Origin: Desulfobacterales bacterium
GTDB lineage: Bacteria > Desulfobacterota > Desulfobacteria > Desulfobacterales > UBA5852
Assembly (NCBI GenBank): GCA_030066455.1
Contig: JASJBQ010000218.1
Location: 1 to 8,136, forward strand
Length of the DNA stretch: 8,136 nucleotides
Direction of reading: 5' to 3'
The translations under genes and the position numbers were made by a program. The notes under the pieces are model-generated. The model saw only the letters and a program-made list of their open reading frames with translations. It was not told the DNA's origin and searched no databases. This document shows, one piece after another, positions 7,301 through 8,136 of this stretch (position 1 is the stretch's first letter; the number at the start of each line of letters is the position of its first letter).

Positions 7301-7948
7301 CTAAACGAAGCCCTGGATGGATTTGAGGGTATCGTGGTAGACCCGGTAGAACATGTCGTTGTCGGTGATCCCCGTGCTGAGGACCTTGCCGAATTCGTCG
7401 ATATTCTTGGTGTTGACGATCATGTTGACGCTTTTGTTGAACGCCATCATGTGGTCCATGGTGCGGTAGCGCGCGCTGGTGAGGCAGACGAAGATATTGC
7501 GACGCACACTCATGGGCAGTCTTTCCAGAAATACCAACACACCGTTGGCTTCGACCGAACTTGCGTCGAAGGTTTCGTTGACGACGATCAGCTCGTAGTT
7601 GTGGTAGCGCATGCGCTTGAGGGCTTCACGCGTACTGCCGGCGACCGAAACGTTGTATTCCATCATCACGAGCGTGCCTTTGATCTTTTCGCGCACCGCC
7701 GGGTCGTCCTCGCAGACCAGGGCGGTGAGGGCATCTTCCTCGACAAAATCGAACGGCTTTTCAGCGGCGTCGTAGACGTCGCTTTCGTCGCTGGCCGCGG
7801 GTCCCGGACGGTCTTCGTAGGGCGACGGCGCTTCGATCTTGATTTTCTGCTGGCATTTGGGACAGGCGGCCGAAACGCTCTTGCCGACCGGCAGTTTTTC
7901 GTCCGGGATGTTGAAACGGGCCTGGCAGGCCTTACAGCTGACTTCCAT
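7301..7948 (-). CDS. Zinc-ribbon protein with degenerate receiver-like domain
   Basis: The 215-residue product starts with an MJ0042-type zinc ribbon: CKAC at 5-8 and CPKC at 29-32 would bind one zinc. A disordered acidic linker covers about 40-72. Residues 73-190 then follow the pattern of a response-regulator receiver: LTALVCEDD (acidic pocket at 80-82), strand 3 YELIVVN with Asn124 where the phospho-acceptor Asp belongs, and strand 4 IFVCLTSAR with Thr157. The strand-5 Lys position appears to be Asn179. With Asn for Asp and Lys missing, phosphorylation is unlikely, so this may be a pseudo-receiver used for protein contacts. There is no DNA-binding output domain. The ATG at 7948 has AGAGG six bases upstream. 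The longer reading from 7990 adds residues before the conserved zinc ribbon and crosses the putative terminator. It is the first gene of the operon with the 51-residue ORF and the MBL gene. Its cellular role is unknown. Confidence 0.85.
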   Translation of the reverse strand: MEVSCKACQARFNIPDEKLPVGKSVSAACPKCQQKIKIEAPSPYEDRPGPAASDESDVYDAAEKPFDFVEEDALTALVCEDDPAVREKIKGTLVMMEYNVSVAGSTREALKRMRYHNYELIVVNETFDASSVEANGVLVFLERLPMSVRRNIFVCLTSARYRTMDHMMAFNKSVNMIVNTKNIDEFGKVLSTGITDNDMFYRVYHDTLKSIQGFV

Positions 7949-7974
7949 AAGTTGCCTCTCTTGGTATGCCATCC

Positions 7975-8000
7975 AAACAACCGCCGCCATAACGGCGGGT
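7975..8000 (-). terminator. Probable intrinsic terminator of the right-edge gene
   Basis: Read on the minus strand, CCGCCG (7998-7993), the loop TTATGG and CGGCGG (7986-7981) form a six-base all-GC stem, followed by TTGTTT (7980-7975). It lies about 55 bases after the stop of the partial gene at 8055 and before the zinc-ribbon gene. It probably separates the two transcription units. The T-tract is interrupted and short, so termination efficiency is uncertain. Confidence 0.5.
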
Positions 8001-8054
8001 TTCAGACCACGGTGTTGATGCGGGGCGACGCTACCCCCCTGGTCCGCCGTTCGA

Positions 8055-8136
8055 TCACGCCCGGCGGCCCTTGCTGTACAGGTGATCGACCTCGAGGCGG
8101 TCGATATCGGTGGTGGCCTCGCCGCGGGCGGACTTG
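8055..8136 (-). CDS. C-terminal end of an unidentified protein (partial)
   Basis: Only the last 26 codons are inside the window; the gene continues beyond the right edge. The visible end reads TTDIDRLEVDHLYSKGRRA before a TGA at 8057-8055. Nearly every codon ends in G or C, as in the other genes here, which supports real coding rather than a chance frame. A likely terminator follows. The stretch is too short to assign a family, and I do not recognise it. Confidence 0.6.
   Translation of the reverse strand, partial: KSARGEATTDIDRLEVDHLYSKGRRA

Noticed and set aside
6411..7304. A 297-codon plus-strand frame opposite the MBL gene and the small ORF
   Set aside because: The minus strand carries clear MBL motifs and a well-formed operon here. 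The plus-strand translation is Gly/Arg-rich with no recognisable motif.

Overview
The window is GC-rich bacterial chromosome carrying mostly housekeeping genes. Strong third-position GC, the FtsH and FolP sequences, and a CxxC zinc-ribbon fused to a receiver-like domain together suggest a Desulfobacterota (former Deltaproteobacteria, Desulfosarcina/Desulfobacter-like) genome. That placement is an inference from protein character and gene order, not a search result.

Layout. At the left edge, on the minus strand, lies a small-type signal recognition particle RNA (about 1-101) whose 3' end sits at the window border. A roughly 300-base gene-free region (102-401), with a 25% GC island at 241-300 and two hairpins, separates it from a divergent plus-strand cluster. 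The cluster is tilS (tRNA-Ile lysidine synthetase), ftsH (membrane AAA+ zinc protease, TTG start), folP (dihydropteroate synthase, start inside the end of ftsH), coaX (type III pantothenate kinase) and tag (3-methyladenine DNA glycosylase I, start inside the end of coaX). From ftsH to tag the genes overlap or lie within about 30 bases of each other, so they probably share transcripts. They cover tRNA decoding, membrane protein quality control, folate synthesis, CoA synthesis and base-excision repair.

From 6144 to the right edge the genes are on the minus strand and converge on tag. In transcription order they are: the 3' end of an unidentified gene (8136-8055), a probable terminator (about 8000-7975), a zinc-ribbon plus receiver-like protein (7948-7301), an unannotated 51-residue helical protein (7294-7139), and a metallo-beta-lactamase-fold hydrolase (7085-6144, possibly from 7142). 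The last three are tightly packed and look like one operon.

I found no mobile element, CRISPR array, phage gene or clear horizontally acquired segment. The part least explained by known biology is the minus-strand operon: a receiver-like domain with Asn in place of the phospho-acceptor Asp and an N-terminal zinc ribbon, a tiny charged helical protein, and an MBL enzyme with Glu in place of a usual metal-binding Asp. The rest is well-recognised core metabolism.
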